A DNA stretch of 64,000 bases from positions 372,001-436,000 of the forward strand of contig NZ_JAAOYX010000002.1 of assembly GCF_011759605.1 (NCBI RefSeq). The letters are read 5' to 3'. This document shows, in pieces, positions 9,156 through 20,862 of this stretch. Made by a program: the position numbers and the translations under genes. Below the pieces are notes generated by a model that was not told the origin of the DNA, made no database searches, and saw only the letters and a program-made list of their open reading frames with translations. Numbering within the stretch: position 1 is the first letter of the stretch; each line of letters starts with the position of its first letter. Source of the DNA: Luteibacter sp. SG786 (lineage in GTDB: Bacteria > Pseudomonadota > Gammaproteobacteria > Xanthomonadales > Rhodanobacteraceae).

Positions 9156-10100
9156 ATGGCGAGCCCTTCCCTGCGGGTGGTGTTCGCCGGAACGCCGGAT
9201 TTCGCCGTTCCCTGTCTCGAAGCCTGCCGCGCCTCCGGCGCGGAGATCGTGGCCGTCTACACCCAGCCTGACCGCCCGGCGGGCCGCGGGCGCAAACTCG
9301 CTGCCAGTCCGGTGAAGGAAGCCGCACTCGCCGCCGGGATACCCGTCGAGCAGCCGGAATCGTTCAAGGCCGAGGAAGACCGCGCGCGGCTGGCCGCCCA
9401 TGCGCCCGACCTGATGGTCGTCGTGGCTTACGGACTCATCCTGCCGCGCAAGGTGCTGGCGATACCACGCCTCGGCTGCTGGAACGTGCATGCCTCGCTG
9501 CTGCCACGCTGGCGCGGCGCGGCGCCCATCCAGCGGGCCATCCTCGCGGGCGACACGGAAAGCGGCGTCGATCTCATGCAGATGGAAGCCGGTCTCGACA
9601 CGGGCCCCGTACTGATCGAACGGCGCACGCCCATCGCGGCAGACGAAACGGGCGGCAGCCTGCACGACCGCCTTGCGGCGCTCGGTGCCGATGCACTCGC
9701 GGAAGGGCTGCGCCGCGTCATGGCGGGCGAAACCCTCGTGCCGCACGCACAGGCGGAGGAAGGCGTCGTCTACGCGCACAAGCTGGACAAGGCCGAAGCA
9801 CGCCTCGACTTCGCGCAACCGGCCATCGACCTGGAGCGCAAGGTTCGCGCTTTCGACCCGTGGCCTGTGGCGGAAGCCGATATCGCCGGCGAACGCCTGC
9901 GCATCTGGTCCGCGCGTGCGGTGCCAGGCGTGCCCGGTGCCGAGCCTGGGCAGGTCCTCGCCGCCACCCGCGACGGCATCGACGTGGCGTGTGGCGACGG
10001 CGCGCTGCGTCTTCTCGCCGTACAGCGGGCCGGCGGCCGCCGGATCGGCGCCGCGGATTACCTCAACGCGCGACCGGAGCTGAAGCAGGCCGCCTCGTGA
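9156..10100 (+). CDS. fmt: Methionyl-tRNA formyltransferase
   Basis: Transfers formyl from 10-formyl-THF to initiator Met-tRNA. 314 residues, the normal length. The N-terminal formyltransferase domain has [16 protein letters not shown] and the catalytic segment [20 protein letters not shown] (Asn/His). A C-terminal OB-like domain follows from about residue 205. The start follows def by three bases. The stop overlaps the GTG start of rsmB (GTGA), consistent with one translationally coupled operon. Confidence 0.97.
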   Translation: MASPSLRVVFAGTPDFAVPCLEACRASGAEIVAVYTQPDRPAGRGRKLAASPVKEAALAAGIPVEQPESFKAEEDRARLAAHAPDLMVVVAYGLILPRKVLAIPRLGCWNVHASLLPRWRGAAPIQRAILAGDTESGVDLMQMEAGLDTGPVLIERRTPIAADETGGSLHDRLAALGADALAEGLRRVMAGETLVPHAQAEEGVVYAHKLDKAEARLDFAQPAIDLERKVRAFDPWPVAEADIAGERLRIWSARAVPGVPGAEPGQVLAATRDGIDVACGDGALRLLAVQRAGGRRIGAADYLNARPELKQAAS

Positions 10101-11416
10101 ATCGCGCCCCCTCCGTGCGCGCGCTGGCGGCCGAGGCCCTTGCCGACATCGCCTTGTCCGGCCACTCGTTGCGCGACGTGGCCGACCGTGCCTTGCCGCG
10201 CTTGCCCGACCCGCGCGACCGCGCCCTGCTCACCGCCTTGCTGAACGACGGTTCGCGCTGGTGGCCGCGTTTCGACGCGGCGCTCGACCTGCTGCTCGAC
10301 AAGCCGATCCGACGCAGCGAGCCGTCAATCCACGCGCTCCTGGTGAGCGGACTGGTGCAACTCGAGGTACTCGAATTGCCGGGCTATGCCGCCGTGGCCG
10401 CCACGGTCGAAGCGGCCCGCGAACTTCGCCGTCCTCGCCTCGCGGGGCTGGTGAACGCCGTGCTGCGCCGCTGGCAGCGCGAACGCGAGGCCTTGTCGGC
10501 CACGCTCGATGCCACGCCCGCCACGCGCCATGCCCACCCGTCCTGGCTTGCCGAGGCCATCGCGCGTGACTGGCCCGGAGAAGTGAACGACGTACTGGCA
10601 GCCGCCAACACCGAGCCGCCGTTGATGCTGCGCGTGAACCGGCGGCGGACGACGCGCGACACGCTGGCGGAACGGCTGCGTGAGGCAGGGCAGGAGGTCA
10701 CGCTTCATCCCTGGCTGGCGGATGGCCTGGTCCTGCCGCACAGCACCGACGTCACGCGCCTGCCAGGATTCTCGGAAGGTCTTTTCGCCGTGCAGGACGG
10801 CGCCGCACAGGTGCCCGCCGACCTCCTCGACCTTGCCGACGGCCAGCGCGTGCTCGATGCCTGCGCCGCCCCGGGCGGCAAGGCCTGCCACGCGCTGGAG
10901 CGGGCAAGCCTCAACCTCCTGGCCGTGGAGTTCGAGGCAAAACGCACGCCGCGCATCCGCCAGAACCTGGAACGCCTGGGCCTCCGTGCGGACGTGGTCG
11001 TCGGCGATGCGGGCGATCCGTCCGCGTGGTGGGACGGGCAGCCTTTCGATCGCGTGATGATCGACGCGCCCTGTTCGGCCACGGGCGTGATCCGCCGGCG
11101 GCCCGACGTGCGCCTGCACCGTCGGGCCACCGATATCGACGCATTGGTGGCGCAGCAGGAACGCATCCTCGCGGCCTGCTGGAAAACGCTGGCGCCGGGT
11201 GGCCGGCTGCTCTATGTCACGTGCTCGCTGCTGCGACGGGAGAACGAGGGCGTGGTGAATGCCTTCCTTGCCGGCACCCCCGACGCCTCGCCCATACCCT
11301 TCTCGCTTCCTGTAGGCCGGCCGGCCCTGGTCGGCTGGCAGGTGCTGCCCGGCGACGGCGACCTCGACGGCATGTACTACGCCTTGCTGGAAAGGTCGCG
11401 CACGAGCGCTGCGTAA
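10097..11416 (+). CDS. rsmB: 16S rRNA (cytosine967-C5)-methyltransferase
   Basis: SAM-dependent enzyme making m5C967 in 16S rRNA. 439 residues from GTG 10097: an N-terminal NusB-like domain ([19 protein letters not shown] onward), then the Rossmann methyltransferase domain with SAM loop [15 protein letters not shown]. The two family cysteines are in DAPCSATGV and [13 protein letters not shown] chose GTG 10097, overlapping the fmt stop by four bases, because the frame remains open far upstream but only this start fits the family length. The 3' end overlaps the convergent glycosyltransferase by 40 bases. Confidence 0.95.
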   Translation: MNRAPSVRALAAEALADIALSGHSLRDVADRALPRLPDPRDRALLTALLNDGSRWWPRFDAALDLLLDKPIRRSEPSIHALLVSGLVQLEVLELPGYAAVAATVEAARELRRPRLAGLVNAVLRRWQREREALSATLDATPATRHAHPSWLAEAIARDWPGEVNDVLAAANTEPPLMLRVNRRRTTRDTLAERLREAGQEVTLHPWLADGLVLPHSTDVTRLPGFSEGLFAVQDGAAQVPADLLDLADGQRVLDACAAPGGKACHALERASLNLLAVEFEAKRTPRIRQNLERLGLRADVVVGDAGDPSAWWDGQPFDRVMIDAPCSATGVIRRRPDVRLHRRATDIDALVAQQERILAACWKTLAPGGRLLYVTCSLLRRENEGVVNAFLAGTPDASPIPFSLPVGRPALVGWQVLPGDGDLDGMYYALLERSRTSAA

Positions 11417-12513
11417 ACGGCCTCGGTCGCGCTCACGAATCGATCCATGCCGAATTCGGCCTCCGCATGCGCGCGGGCCGCTCGCCCCATCGCCGGAAGG
11501 GTCGCGCGCTCGTCGAGCATTCCCGACAGCGCCGCGGCGATCGCCTGGCGATTCCGCGCCGGCACGATCCAGCCGTCCTCGCCTGCGTGGATGTTTTCCG
11601 GCAGCCCTGCGTAATTGCTGACCAGCACAGGTTTTCCCATCGCCATCATCTCCCGGCATGCGAAGGAAATGGTTTCCACGTCCCACGACAGCACGAAGCC
11701 GGCGTCCAGTGCGGCCACCATGGGTCGCACGTCGTCCAGCCGTCCGGTGAAATGAACCTGCGCGGCGACGCCCAGGGTGTCGATGCGCGCAACGTCATCC
11801 GCGTTGGGCAGGCCACCGGCAAGCACCACACGCAAGCGCGATCGCTGCTCGGGCGGCAGCGAGGCCAGCGCCTCGACCAGATCCATCCAACCCTTGTAGC
11901 GCGCCGTGCCGGCGTTGCTGCCGATGAGAAGAGGCTCAGCGGATTCGGCAGGTTGGAGCCAGCTCGCCCGCCGCACCGGGTCGGGTAGCAAGGGGGAAAA
12001 GCGCTGGATGTCCACGCCATTGAAGACCGTGGCGATGCGGCAACGCGCATACGGCGACGCCTGCACCTGGCGCCGCACGAAATCGCACACCGCGATGACC
12101 TGGTCGGTACCGAAGCGCGCGCGCCAGGCGTGGCCGATGCCGGTCATCGGTTTGGAGTTGTGCTTGGTGAGGACGATGGCCGGACGCGGCCGGATGCCGC
12201 GCAAGGCCGACATGGTGAGGCGATGGTCGGCCGACCCGTTCACGTGCACGACGTCGAAACGCTCACGACGCAGACAGGCGGCCAGCTGGCGCCTGGCTCG
12301 AAGTCGCGCCGGCAAGCGCCCCAGCCCGTTAGGGAACGGCTGGTCCAACACCTGGACGCCCGCGATCCCTCGTGCCTCCCGGTTCAGCCGACTGCCGGGA
12401 GGCGCCGCGACATGAACGCTGTGGTGCGCGGCGAGTCCGCGTGCAAGCCCGAGGATGTAAGTGGTGTGGCCGCCGCCGTCGCCATCGTGAAAATTCGTGA
12501 AGAGGAGCTTCAT
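11377..12513 (-). CDS. GT4-type glycosyltransferase
   Basis: 378 residues from ATG 12513 (MKLLFTNFHDGDGGGHTTYI). A longer reading from 12594 adds 27 residues of poor character. GT-B fold: an N-terminal acceptor domain with a glycine-rich GDGGGHTTYILGLARGLA loop, then a C-terminal nucleotide-sugar domain with FNGVDIQRFSP, SNAGTARYKGW and the EX7E-like region SFACREMMAMGKPVLVSNYAGLPE. It is probably cytosolic and membrane associated, acting in LPS core or surface glycan assembly. It is divergent from the O-antigen-ligase-like gene across ~170 bases and overlaps the 3' end of rsmB. The sugar and acceptor are unknown. Confidence 0.87.
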   Translation of the reverse strand: MKLLFTNFHDGDGGGHTTYILGLARGLAAHHSVHVAAPPGSRLNREARGIAGVQVLDQPFPNGLGRLPARLRARRQLAACLRRERFDVVHVNGSADHRLTMSALRGIRPRPAIVLTKHNSKPMTGIGHAWRARFGTDQVIAVCDFVRRQVQASPYARCRIATVFNGVDIQRFSPLLPDPVRRASWLQPAESAEPLLIGSNAGTARYKGWMDLVEALASLPPEQRSRLRVVLAGGLPNADDVARIDTLGVAAQVHFTGRLDDVRPMVAALDAGFVLSWDVETISFACREMMAMGKPVLVSNYAGLPENIHAGEDGWIVPARNRQAIAAALSGMLDERATLPAMGRAARAHAEAEFGMDRFVSATEAVYAALVRDLSSKA

Positions 12514-12686
12514 CGGGCGCCATGGTTCCGGATGGCCATTGGGAAAGCTGAATTCCGGCCGCTGTGCCAGCGCACGCCGGGCGGCATCGGCCATCAGTTA
12601 AAGTACCATGCCCTCGCGCCACTCCGGCGGCCGGGGTCGCCGTGAGGCGTGGCCGTCGTGCCGTCCCGATCCCAGCAAGGTGCCGA

Positions 12687-13937
12687 GTGTTCGAAAATTC
12701 CAATCCATGGCGCATGTGGATCGTCTCGGTGCTCATTGCCGTCATGCCACTCACGTTCGCACTACCGCTCAAGGCCAAATCGGTCCCGGCGGCCGTCCTC
12801 TTCCTGGCCGGCGCGTGGGCTTTGCTACGCGATCCGCAAACCCGTCTCGCCTATCGTCGTGCCGCATGGGTGGTGGTCCCCGCCGCACTCGCCTTCGTAT
12901 TCTGGCTGGTGAACGTTGCGGGTCACGGCGTGGACATGCGTGAATTCGACGTCACCTCGCACATCCTGGCTTTCCTGCTGATCGCCGCGAACTTCGCCGC
13001 GCCGCTACGCACCGTGGTACTGCGCGTGGGCTTCAGCCTGACGGCGGCGGTGCTGGGGTGCATTTGTCTTGAGCAGCACTACATCGAAGGCATAGACCGG
13101 GTCTACGGCATCAATAACGGCCTGTGGGGCGCCATCGAATTCGGCATGTTCATGCTCGTGCTGTCGCTGGTTGCCCTGGCGCAGGCGATGCGCAAGGAAC
13201 TGCGGCACGGCGAGCGCCTTCTCCATGGCCTTTGCGCCGCACTGGGTATCTACGGCGGCCTTCTCACGCAAAGCCGCGGACCGCTGCTTGCCTTCCTGCC
13301 CGCGTTCGCCGTCGTGGTGCTGGTCCAGTCGCGCCGCACCGGGCGCTGGCGCGAGGGGCTGCTCTTCATCGCCCTGGCGGTCGGCACCGCTGTGGTGGCC
13401 GTGGCCACCTTGCACGGGGAAATGTTTTCGCGTTTTGCCGCGGTGTCCGAGGAGATGTCCACCTATAGCGAACAGGACGCGACCGGTGCCGTGCGCGAGC
13501 GACTGGAAATGTGGCGCACGGCACGCATGGCGGTGGCGGACCACCCGCTGGCCGGCCTCGGCCTCAACCAGTTCGGCGACTACGCGCGGGCTCGCATTGC
13601 CGAAGGCAAAGTGAACGCCACGGTGGAACGTTACGACCACCCGCACAGCGAGTACCTCGAGTGGGCAGTGACGGGGGGCATTCCGGGCCTTGCCTTGCTC
13701 GTTCTCCTGTTCGGAGGCGCGCTTGTCTTCTTCGGGCGGTATGCACTGCATCCGGACAACGCCATTGCCATGCCCGCAACGGCCGGACTCAGCACTGCGT
13801 GCATGTATGCGCTCTGCGGCCTCACGGACAACGTGTTCTACCGGGCCATGCCGCATTCGCTTTATTTCTTCCTGACCCTTGGCCTAGCCGTCTATATCGG
13901 ACGGCAGCTCTCCCCGTACGGGCAGGCGGGGCGCTGA
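12687..13937 (+). CDS. O-antigen ligase/polymerase family membrane protein (WaaL-like)
   Basis: 416 residues with about ten to twelve hydrophobic segments and a large periplasmic loop. The loop carries the family signature YDHPHSEYLEWAVTGGIPGL, with a catalytic-type His, just before the last membrane helices. I start at GTG 12687 because AAGGTG (12677-12682) precedes it and it yields MFENSNPWRMWIVSVLIAVM. The open frame extends further upstream without a membrane character. WaaL-type enzymes attach O-antigen to lipid A-core in the periplasm; Wzy polymerases look similar, so the exact reaction is not certain. It is followed immediately (1 base) by a glycosyltransferase. Confidence 0.84.
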   Translation: MFENSNPWRMWIVSVLIAVMPLTFALPLKAKSVPAAVLFLAGAWALLRDPQTRLAYRRAAWVVVPAALAFVFWLVNVAGHGVDMREFDVTSHILAFLLIAANFAAPLRTVVLRVGFSLTAAVLGCICLEQHYIEGIDRVYGINNGLWGAIEFGMFMLVLSLVALAQAMRKELRHGERLLHGLCAALGIYGGLLTQSRGPLLAFLPAFAVVVLVQSRRTGRWREGLLFIALAVGTAVVAVATLHGEMFSRFAAVSEEMSTYSEQDATGAVRERLEMWRTARMAVADHPLAGLGLNQFGDYARARIAEGKVNATVERYDHPHSEYLEWAVTGGIPGLALLVLLFGGALVFFGRYALHPDNAIAMPATAGLSTACMYALCGLTDNVFYRAMPHSLYFFLTLGLAVYIGRQLSPYGQAGR

Positions 13938-13938
13938 C

Positions 13939-14934
13939 ATGGCGTCGATCCACCTGATCGCCTGCGACAACGGGCGGGGCTTGAGCCACGACATCCGTCT
14001 GCTCGAAGCCGCGCTGCGCGAGCTCGGGCACTCGGTGTCGATCACGCCGGTGCCGCGGCGCAGCCGCGGGATTCCGTGGCGCGCGTGGCGGCAGGCACTG
14101 CACATGCACCTGCGCTGGCTGGCGGGCCGCGGCCCGCGCCGTCACGATCTCGGCATCACGCTCGAACACGTGCACACGGCCTACCTGGCGCTCGCCCGAC
14201 GCAACGCGCTGGTGCCGAATCCCGAATGGCTGTCGCGCCGCGATCGCCGCCAACTCCGGCGTTTCGATGCCATCCTGTGCAAGACCGAAGTGGCGCGCGC
14301 CACGTTCGCGGCGCAAGGCCTGCCCGTGCACGTGATCGGTTTCCAGAGCATCGACTGCCGCCGCGAGGGCATCGAACGCGACAGGAGCTTCCTGCATCTT
14401 GCGGGAGCCAGCCGCATGAAGGGCACGGAGCGCCTGCTCGACGTCTGGCGACGGCATCCCGAATGGCCGACGCTGCACGTATTGCAGTCGCCGTCGACAG
14501 CCAGGCCGGATCGGCCTCCGGCCGCCGCGAATCTCGACCATCGCGTGGCCTATGTCGACGATATCGAAACCATCCGCAGGCTACAGAACGCCCATGCTTT
14601 CCATGTCTGCCTTTCCGAGGCCGAGGGATGGGGGCACTACATCGTGGAGGCCATGAGCTGTGGCGCCGTGGTGCTCACGACGGACGCCCCGCCCATGAAC
14701 GAGCTGGTGAGCGGCGACCGCGGCCTGCTGGTGGGCGCCACGGAGAGCGGCACGCTCAACGCCTCCGCACTGTGGCAGTTCGACGAGGCGGCGCTGGAGG
14801 CCTGCGTGGCGAAAGCAGCGGCCATGCCGGACGAGGAGGTGAACCGCCTCGGGCGGAACGCGCGTGCCTGGTACGAGAGGAATCAGGCCGGTTTCGCAGA
14901 ACGCCTGCGCAGGGCGCTGGATGCACTGCTCTGA
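13939..14934 (+). CDS. Glycosyltransferase, GT1/GT4-like
   Basis: 331 residues. The C-terminal half has a GT-B donor-binding domain (FLHLAGASRMKGTERLLDVW, then HVCLSEAEGWGHYIVEAMSCGAVVLTTDAPPMNE), an EX7E-type arrangement. The N-terminal half is basic and less conserved. It lies one base after the O-antigen-ligase-like gene and upstream of an ArnT-like enzyme, so a role in LPS or another surface glycan is likely. The donor sugar cannot be read from the sequence. Confidence 0.82.
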   Translation: MASIHLIACDNGRGLSHDIRLLEAALRELGHSVSITPVPRRSRGIPWRAWRQALHMHLRWLAGRGPRRHDLGITLEHVHTAYLALARRNALVPNPEWLSRRDRRQLRRFDAILCKTEVARATFAAQGLPVHVIGFQSIDCRREGIERDRSFLHLAGASRMKGTERLLDVWRRHPEWPTLHVLQSPSTARPDRPPAAANLDHRVAYVDDIETIRRLQNAHAFHVCLSEAEGWGHYIVEAMSCGAVVLTTDAPPMNELVSGDRGLLVGATESGTLNASALWQFDEAALEACVAKAAAMPDEEVNRLGRNARAWYERNQAGFAERLRRALDALL

Positions 14935-14967
14935 TATCGTTCGTTTAGAATTCATGATCCCTTTGCG

Positions 14968-16920
14968 GTGACGACGCCCTTGTTCAACAGCGCCTATACC
15001 CGGTCGGAACACATTCGCGCCCTGTGGCCCTGGCTGCCGCTGTGGACCGCGATGGCCCTGCTTGCCATCTTCGCGCACGGCCCGATGCCGATGTTCTCGA
15101 CCCGCACGCTGGCCGTGGCCTGGGAAATGTGGGCACACGGCCATTGGCTGGTGCCGCACATCAACGGCGAACCGTACAGCGAGAAGGTGCCGCTGCTGTT
15201 CTGGATGATCCACGCGGGCTGGGCGGTGTTCGGTGTCAGCGACGTGTGGCCGCGCGTGCTCGAGGTCATCTTCGGCGGCGTGCAACTGGTGCTCGCCTCG
15301 GTACTTGCGGGCCGCCTGTTCCCGTCGCATCCGTGGGTATCGAAGGCCACACCGTGGCTGCTCATGGCCCTGGCCTACTCCTTCCTGTTCGGCCTGCAGA
15401 TCATGTACGAGGTACTCCTCGTGGTCTGGGTGCTGGCCGCGCTGCTCTGCCTTACACCCACGGCCACGCGCGCTTCCCCGCGCTGGTGGCTGTTCGGCCT
15501 GATGGTCGGCGCCGGCCTGCTCACCAAGGGCCCGGTGATGATCGTGCACGTGCTGTTCCCGTTCCTGCTCGGCCCCTGGTGGAACGACTGGGCCCGGCAG
15601 AACAAGGGGCGTTGGTACGGCTTCGGCGTGCTCGGCCTGCTGCTCGGTTTCGCCCTGCTCCTGGCCTGGGCCCTTCCCGCCGCCGAAGTGGGCGGCGAAG
15701 CCTATCGCCAGCGGCTCTTTTTCACGCAAACCGCGGGCCGGGTGGTCGATACGAAGTCGCCGGATTTGCAGAACCACGCAAGGCCCGCCTGGTATTACCT
15801 CGTCTTCCTCCCCGTCATTCTCTTTCCGCTGTCCGGCTGGCTGCGCGGCATCGTTGCGGTGCCCACGGCGCTGTTCCGCAGGCCGTGGCGCGCCGGTACC
15901 GGCGCCGCCATCGTCGCTGCCTGCATAGCCCTGGTTCTGCTCCTCGCCACCGCACTGACGAACGTTCCGGCGTGGGTGAGTAACGTCCTCGTCGTCCTCT
16001 TCGTCCTGCCGCTGTTCGTGGCGCTCGTCCGCCAGCCGCTGGAGCCGGGCCTGCGTTTCCTCGTGGCCTGGCTGCTGCCCACCTTGCTCACCTTCTCGCT
16101 CATCACCGGCAAGCAGCTCTATTACGTGCTGCCGGAGCTGGCCGGGGCCGTCATGCTCGTGGCGGCGGCGGTGGCCGATCTGCGCGAGCGCCACACCGGG
16201 CTGGCATCGCACTATGCGCTGGGCACGTGGCCTCTTTCGCTGGGCGCGTTCCTGCTCGCGCTCGTGCTGTTCGCGATGCCTTCCGTGGTGCCCACGCGCT
16301 TCCCGGACAACATCTGGCTGGTGGGCATGGCACCCTATGCCCGCTTCTTCGGCGTGATCTTCATCGTGCTGGGCGGGCTGCTGCTCCTGCGCGGCCGAGG
16401 CGAGATGCGCCGGCTGGCCTTTGCCGGCCTCATCGGCACCGTGGCGCTCAATGCGCTGTTCACGCTGGGGCTCTGGTACCGGTACGACCTGACACCCGCC
16501 GCGCTCTTCCTTGCCCAGGCCGATGCCGCGGGCCGCCCCATCGGCAACCTGGGTGTGTCGTACAACGGCCAGTACCACTTCGCCGGACGCTTGATGCATC
16601 CCATCGCGAAGATCGCGCTCGCCCCGGGCATGGCCGCGCAAGTCGACGAAGACGACGACGATGTGGTGCACGACGGCGACAGCCTTGCCGACTTCGCCAG
16701 CCACCATCCCGACGGCCTCATCGTCTCGTACGCGAAGCACCCGCCGGCCAATGCGTTTCGTTACGCGCGCCTGATCCAGCCTTCGCGCACCGGCTGGCTC
16801 ATGATCTGGGACGCAACCACGCTCAATGCGTTGCAGAGCGGCCGCCTGCCGCCGGAACCGCGGCAACCGACGCTCCTCTATCCGCAGGATTATTGGCGCA
16901 CCCGGACCGCCGCGCGATGA
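14968..16920 (+). CDS. ArnT/PMT-like family 39 glycosyltransferase, integral membrane
   Basis: 650 residues with a dozen hydrophobic segments and a ~150-residue soluble C-terminal part. The first periplasmic loop contains AWEMWAHGHWLVPHINGEPYSEKVPLLFWM, the E-x-Y-x-x-K-x-PL pattern of polyprenyl-phosphate-sugar transferases such as ArnT. Such enzymes move a sugar from undecaprenyl phosphate to lipid A or another lipid/protein on the periplasmic face. Start codon GTG at 14968. Its stop overlaps the next gene by four bases (ATGA). The substrate is unknown; arn pathway genes are absent here. Confidence 0.85.
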   Translation: MTTPLFNSAYTRSEHIRALWPWLPLWTAMALLAIFAHGPMPMFSTRTLAVAWEMWAHGHWLVPHINGEPYSEKVPLLFWMIHAGWAVFGVSDVWPRVLEVIFGGVQLVLASVLAGRLFPSHPWVSKATPWLLMALAYSFLFGLQIMYEVLLVVWVLAALLCLTPTATRASPRWWLFGLMVGAGLLTKGPVMIVHVLFPFLLGPWWNDWARQNKGRWYGFGVLGLLLGFALLLAWALPAAEVGGEAYRQRLFFTQTAGRVVDTKSPDLQNHARPAWYYLVFLPVILFPLSGWLRGIVAVPTALFRRPWRAGTGAAIVAACIALVLLLATALTNVPAWVSNVLVVLFVLPLFVALVRQPLEPGLRFLVAWLLPTLLTFSLITGKQLYYVLPELAGAVMLVAAAVADLRERHTGLASHYALGTWPLSLGAFLLALVLFAMPSVVPTRFPDNIWLVGMAPYARFFGVIFIVLGGLLLLRGRGEMRRLAFAGLIGTVALNALFTLGLWYRYDLTPAALFLAQADAAGRPIGNLGVSYNGQYHFAGRLMHPIAKIALAPGMAAQVDEDDDDVVHDGDSLADFASHHPDGLIVSYAKHPPANAFRYARLIQPSRTGWLMIWDATTLNALQSGRLPPEPRQPTLLYPQDYWRTRTAAR

Positions 16921-17240
16921 CCGATCCCCTCGTCGAACGCCTGCGCGCGCAACTCGGCGGCCCCCGCGACGGGGCCCTGCTGCGTTTTTCGCTGGGCAAC
17001 GCGTTCCTGGGCGAGGGGGCATACGCGGATGCGGCGCAAGCCTTCCGCGACGCCATCGATTTCGATCCGCATTACTCGGCAGCGTGGAAGCTGCTGGGCA
17101 AGGCGCTGCTCGCCGTCGACGACACCGAGGGCGCCGCGGCCGCGTGGCGCTCGGGTATCGAAACCGCCAGCGGCCGTGGCGACATCCAGGCTGCGAAGGA
17201 AATGTCGGTCTTCCTCAACCGCCTGTTGCGTTCGCCGTGA
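16917..17240 (+). CDS. Small TPR-repeat protein
   Basis: 107 residues, starting at an ATG that overlaps the stop of the ArnT-like gene. Two to three tetratricopeptide-like units are visible (LRFSLGNAFLGEGAYADAAQAFRDAIDFDP, then SAAWKLLGKALLAVDDTEGAAAAWRSGIETA). There is no signal peptide, so it is probably cytosolic and acts through protein contacts. Translational coupling suggests it works with the glycosyltransferase. The last 26 bases overlap the convergent acyltransferase gene. Confidence 0.8.
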   Translation: MTDPLVERLRAQLGGPRDGALLRFSLGNAFLGEGAYADAAQAFRDAIDFDPHYSAAWKLLGKALLAVDDTEGAAAAWRSGIETASGRGDIQAAKEMSVFLNRLLRSP

Positions 17241-18120
17241 CCTTGTAAGGGTCCGGCCTGTCGTGGGCCGTGTACCGCTTGTAGTGCCACTGGTACTGCG
17301 GGAAGGCACGCTCCACGCACTGCTCCACGCCACGGTTCAGCGCCGTGCAGGCCACCTTGAGATCGGTGCTGTCGATGCCCTCGGGGGCCGGCAGTACATG
17401 GATGCGGAACCCTGCACCATCCGGCAGGCGCTCCGCGAAGCTGAAGAGCACGATGGCGCCCGTACGCGCCGCCAGGCGCGGCAGCAGCACCATGGTGAGC
17501 GCTTCCACGCCGAAGAACGGCGCGAACTCGCCCTCGCCTTCCCGCGGTTTCTGATCGGGAAGGATGCCCACGGTGCCCCCGGCGCCGAGTCGCTTGAACA
17601 GCGTGCGCACGCCGGCACCTTCTGCCCGCACCTGCTCCGGCGCCAGCTTGCCGCGCACCTTGCGCAGCAGGGCTTCGATGGCCTGGATGCGCGGCGGCCG
17701 GTAGAGGATGGCCATGGGCGTCTTGCTGCAGAGCCAATAGTTCAGCAGTTCCCAGCAACCCAGGTGCGGCGCGGCGACGATCACGCCCTTGCCGGACGCC
17801 AGTGCGTCGGCGAACAGTTCCCCGCCCACCACCTCACGCACCAGCCCCAGGGACTTTTCCGCCCCGCCGCCCCAGATGGCGGCGACCTCGGTCACCGACT
17901 TGCCCGCTTCCTCCATGGTCCGGCGCAGCAGGTCGGCACGCTCCCCCTCCCCCAGTTCCGGCCGGGTAAGGCGCAGGTTCACCGCGGTGAAACGCGCGCT
18001 GCGCGAGTTCGAACGCAGGGAGCGGCGGCCGATCCAGGCGCCGATGGCGTGGACGGTTCGCAGGGGAAGCAGGCTGACGAGCCTGAGCAGCAGGTAAAGC
18101 ACATAGATATCGGGACGCAT
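17215..18120 (-). CDS. Lipid A biosynthesis acyltransferase (LpxL/HtrB family)
   Basis: 301 residues. Adds a secondary acyl chain from acyl-ACP to the lipid A precursor at the inner membrane. The N-terminal hydrophobic anchor (YVLYLLLRLVSLLPL) is followed by the catalytic HX4E motif at His119/Glu124 (HLGCWE). LPDQKPREGEG near residue 192 is the second family block. It is convergent with the TPR gene (26-base overlap) and next to the envelope glycan block. Whether it is the laurate- or myristate-type enzyme cannot be told from sequence alone. Confidence 0.92.
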   Translation of the reverse strand: MRPDIYVLYLLLRLVSLLPLRTVHAIGAWIGRRSLRSNSRSARFTAVNLRLTRPELGEGERADLLRRTMEEAGKSVTEVAAIWGGGAEKSLGLVREVVGGELFADALASGKGVIVAAPHLGCWELLNYWLCSKTPMAILYRPPRIQAIEALLRKVRGKLAPEQVRAEGAGVRTLFKRLGAGGTVGILPDQKPREGEGEFAPFFGVEALTMVLLPRLAARTGAIVLFSFAERLPDGAGFRIHVLPAPEGIDSTDLKVACTALNRGVEQCVERAFPQYQWHYKRYTAHDRPDPYKVTANATGG

Positions 18121-18175
18121 CCTGCGAAGTGTAATTCGCGATTAAGCTTGGCGCCCACCAGCCGCTAACGCACTC

Positions 18176-18616
18176 ATGATCGCAGTCATCCAGAGGGTCG
18201 AATCCGCTCGCGTCGACGTCGGAGGCGAGACCGTAGGGGCCATCGGCGCCGGGCTGCTCGCCCTGGTGGCCGTGGAGCCCGGTGACGGCGAGGCGCAGTG
18301 CGTGCGCATGCTTGAGCGCCTGCGCGGCTACAGGGTGTTCTCGGACGCCGAGGGCAAGATGAATCTCAGCCTCGCCGAGAGCGGTGGCGGCCTGCTCCTG
18401 GTCAGCCAGTTCACCCTGGCAGCGGATACCCGCAAGGGCATGCGGCCCAGCTTCACCACGGCGGCCCCTCCCGAAGAGGGCCGGCGCTGGTTCGACCGCC
18501 TGGTGGCGTTGGCCCGCGACGCCCAGCCGGGGGTGGAAACCGGGCGGTTCGGTGCCCATATGAAGGTACATCTGATAAACGACGGCCCGGTCACTTTCCG
18601 CCTGGAGGTGCGCTGA
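18176..18616 (+). CDS. dtd: D-aminoacyl-tRNA deacylase
   Basis: Cytosolic editing enzyme that frees tRNA from D-amino acids. 146 residues, the family size. Both signature motifs are present: [17 protein letters not shown] with catalytic Thr, and the cross-subunit Gly-cisPro motif in [11 protein letters not shown] at the C-terminus. Divergent from the lpxL-like gene with 55 bases between, so the two promoters must be close together or overlapping. Confidence 0.97.
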   Translation: MIAVIQRVESARVDVGGETVGAIGAGLLALVAVEPGDGEAQCVRMLERLRGYRVFSDAEGKMNLSLAESGGGLLLVSQFTLAADTRKGMRPSFTTAAPPEEGRRWFDRLVALARDAQPGVETGRFGAHMKVHLINDGPVTFRLEVR

Positions 18617-18739
18617 GGCGTCACTGCGCGGAGATTTCGAGGTCCGCACTCTTCTCATCGCCAATGGAATCGGCCCGGCCGAAACGGCCCTATGGCGCGA
18701 TTCTTGCGTGTCGACGATGAGCCCGATCCACTTGAAAAC

Positions 18740-18768
18740 TGGTCAAAAAATCATCAAATGACTATACT
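18740..18768 (+). promoter_or_regulatory. Candidate promoter for rpoD
   Basis: TGGTCA (18740-18745) and TATACT (18763-18768) are separated by 17 bases in an AT-rich patch that stands out from the surrounding GC-rich DNA. They lie about 30 bases upstream of the rpoD start. Confidence 0.5.
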
Positions 18769-18798
18769 GATCGGTTCCTGTAACCCGCGGCGGTCGGC

Positions 18799-20658
<1,860 letters not shown>

Positions 20659-20682
20659 TTGACGACGACATCCGGCTAGACG

Positions 20683-20713
20683 AAAACGCCCGCGCAAGCG
20701 GGCGTTTTCTTTT
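20683..20713 (+). terminator. Rho-independent terminator of rpoD
   Basis: An 11-bp perfect stem, AAAACGCCCGC at 20683-20693 and GCGGGCGTTTT at 20698-20708, with a four-base GCAA loop and a T-rich tail. It lies about 25 bases after the rpoD stop. Confidence 0.92.
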
Positions 20714-20740
20714 GTGCTTGCCGAATTCCCACCCACCGTC

Positions 20741-20760
20741 GTTCCTGCGAAGGCAGGAAC
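20741..20760. repeat. Short intergenic palindrome
   Basis: GTTCCTGCGAAGGCAGGAAC is a perfect 8-bp stem with loop GAAG, in the gap between the rpoD terminator and the tRNA. It resembles the dispersed GCGAAGGC-type palindromes common between genes in Xanthomonadales. Only this copy was noticed in the window. Confidence 0.55.
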
Positions 20761-20862
20761 CCAGCGCCTCCGGGCTCCCATGGTGCCGAGAGCTGCGGAG
20801 ATCGGCGAAAAATACCTACGCCAAACCCTCCCCCGCATCGGCTAAACTTCCCGCTCAGCGCA

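Noticed and set aside
14581-17022. 813-residue minus-strand frame opposite the glycosyltransferase genes
   Set aside because: Low-complexity composition rich in Arg, His and Gln, no ribosome site, antisense to well-supported genes.
18676-18690. Small GGCCG/CGGCC hairpin upstream of rpoD as a terminator for dtd
   Set aside because: Stem is only five bases and no T-run follows.
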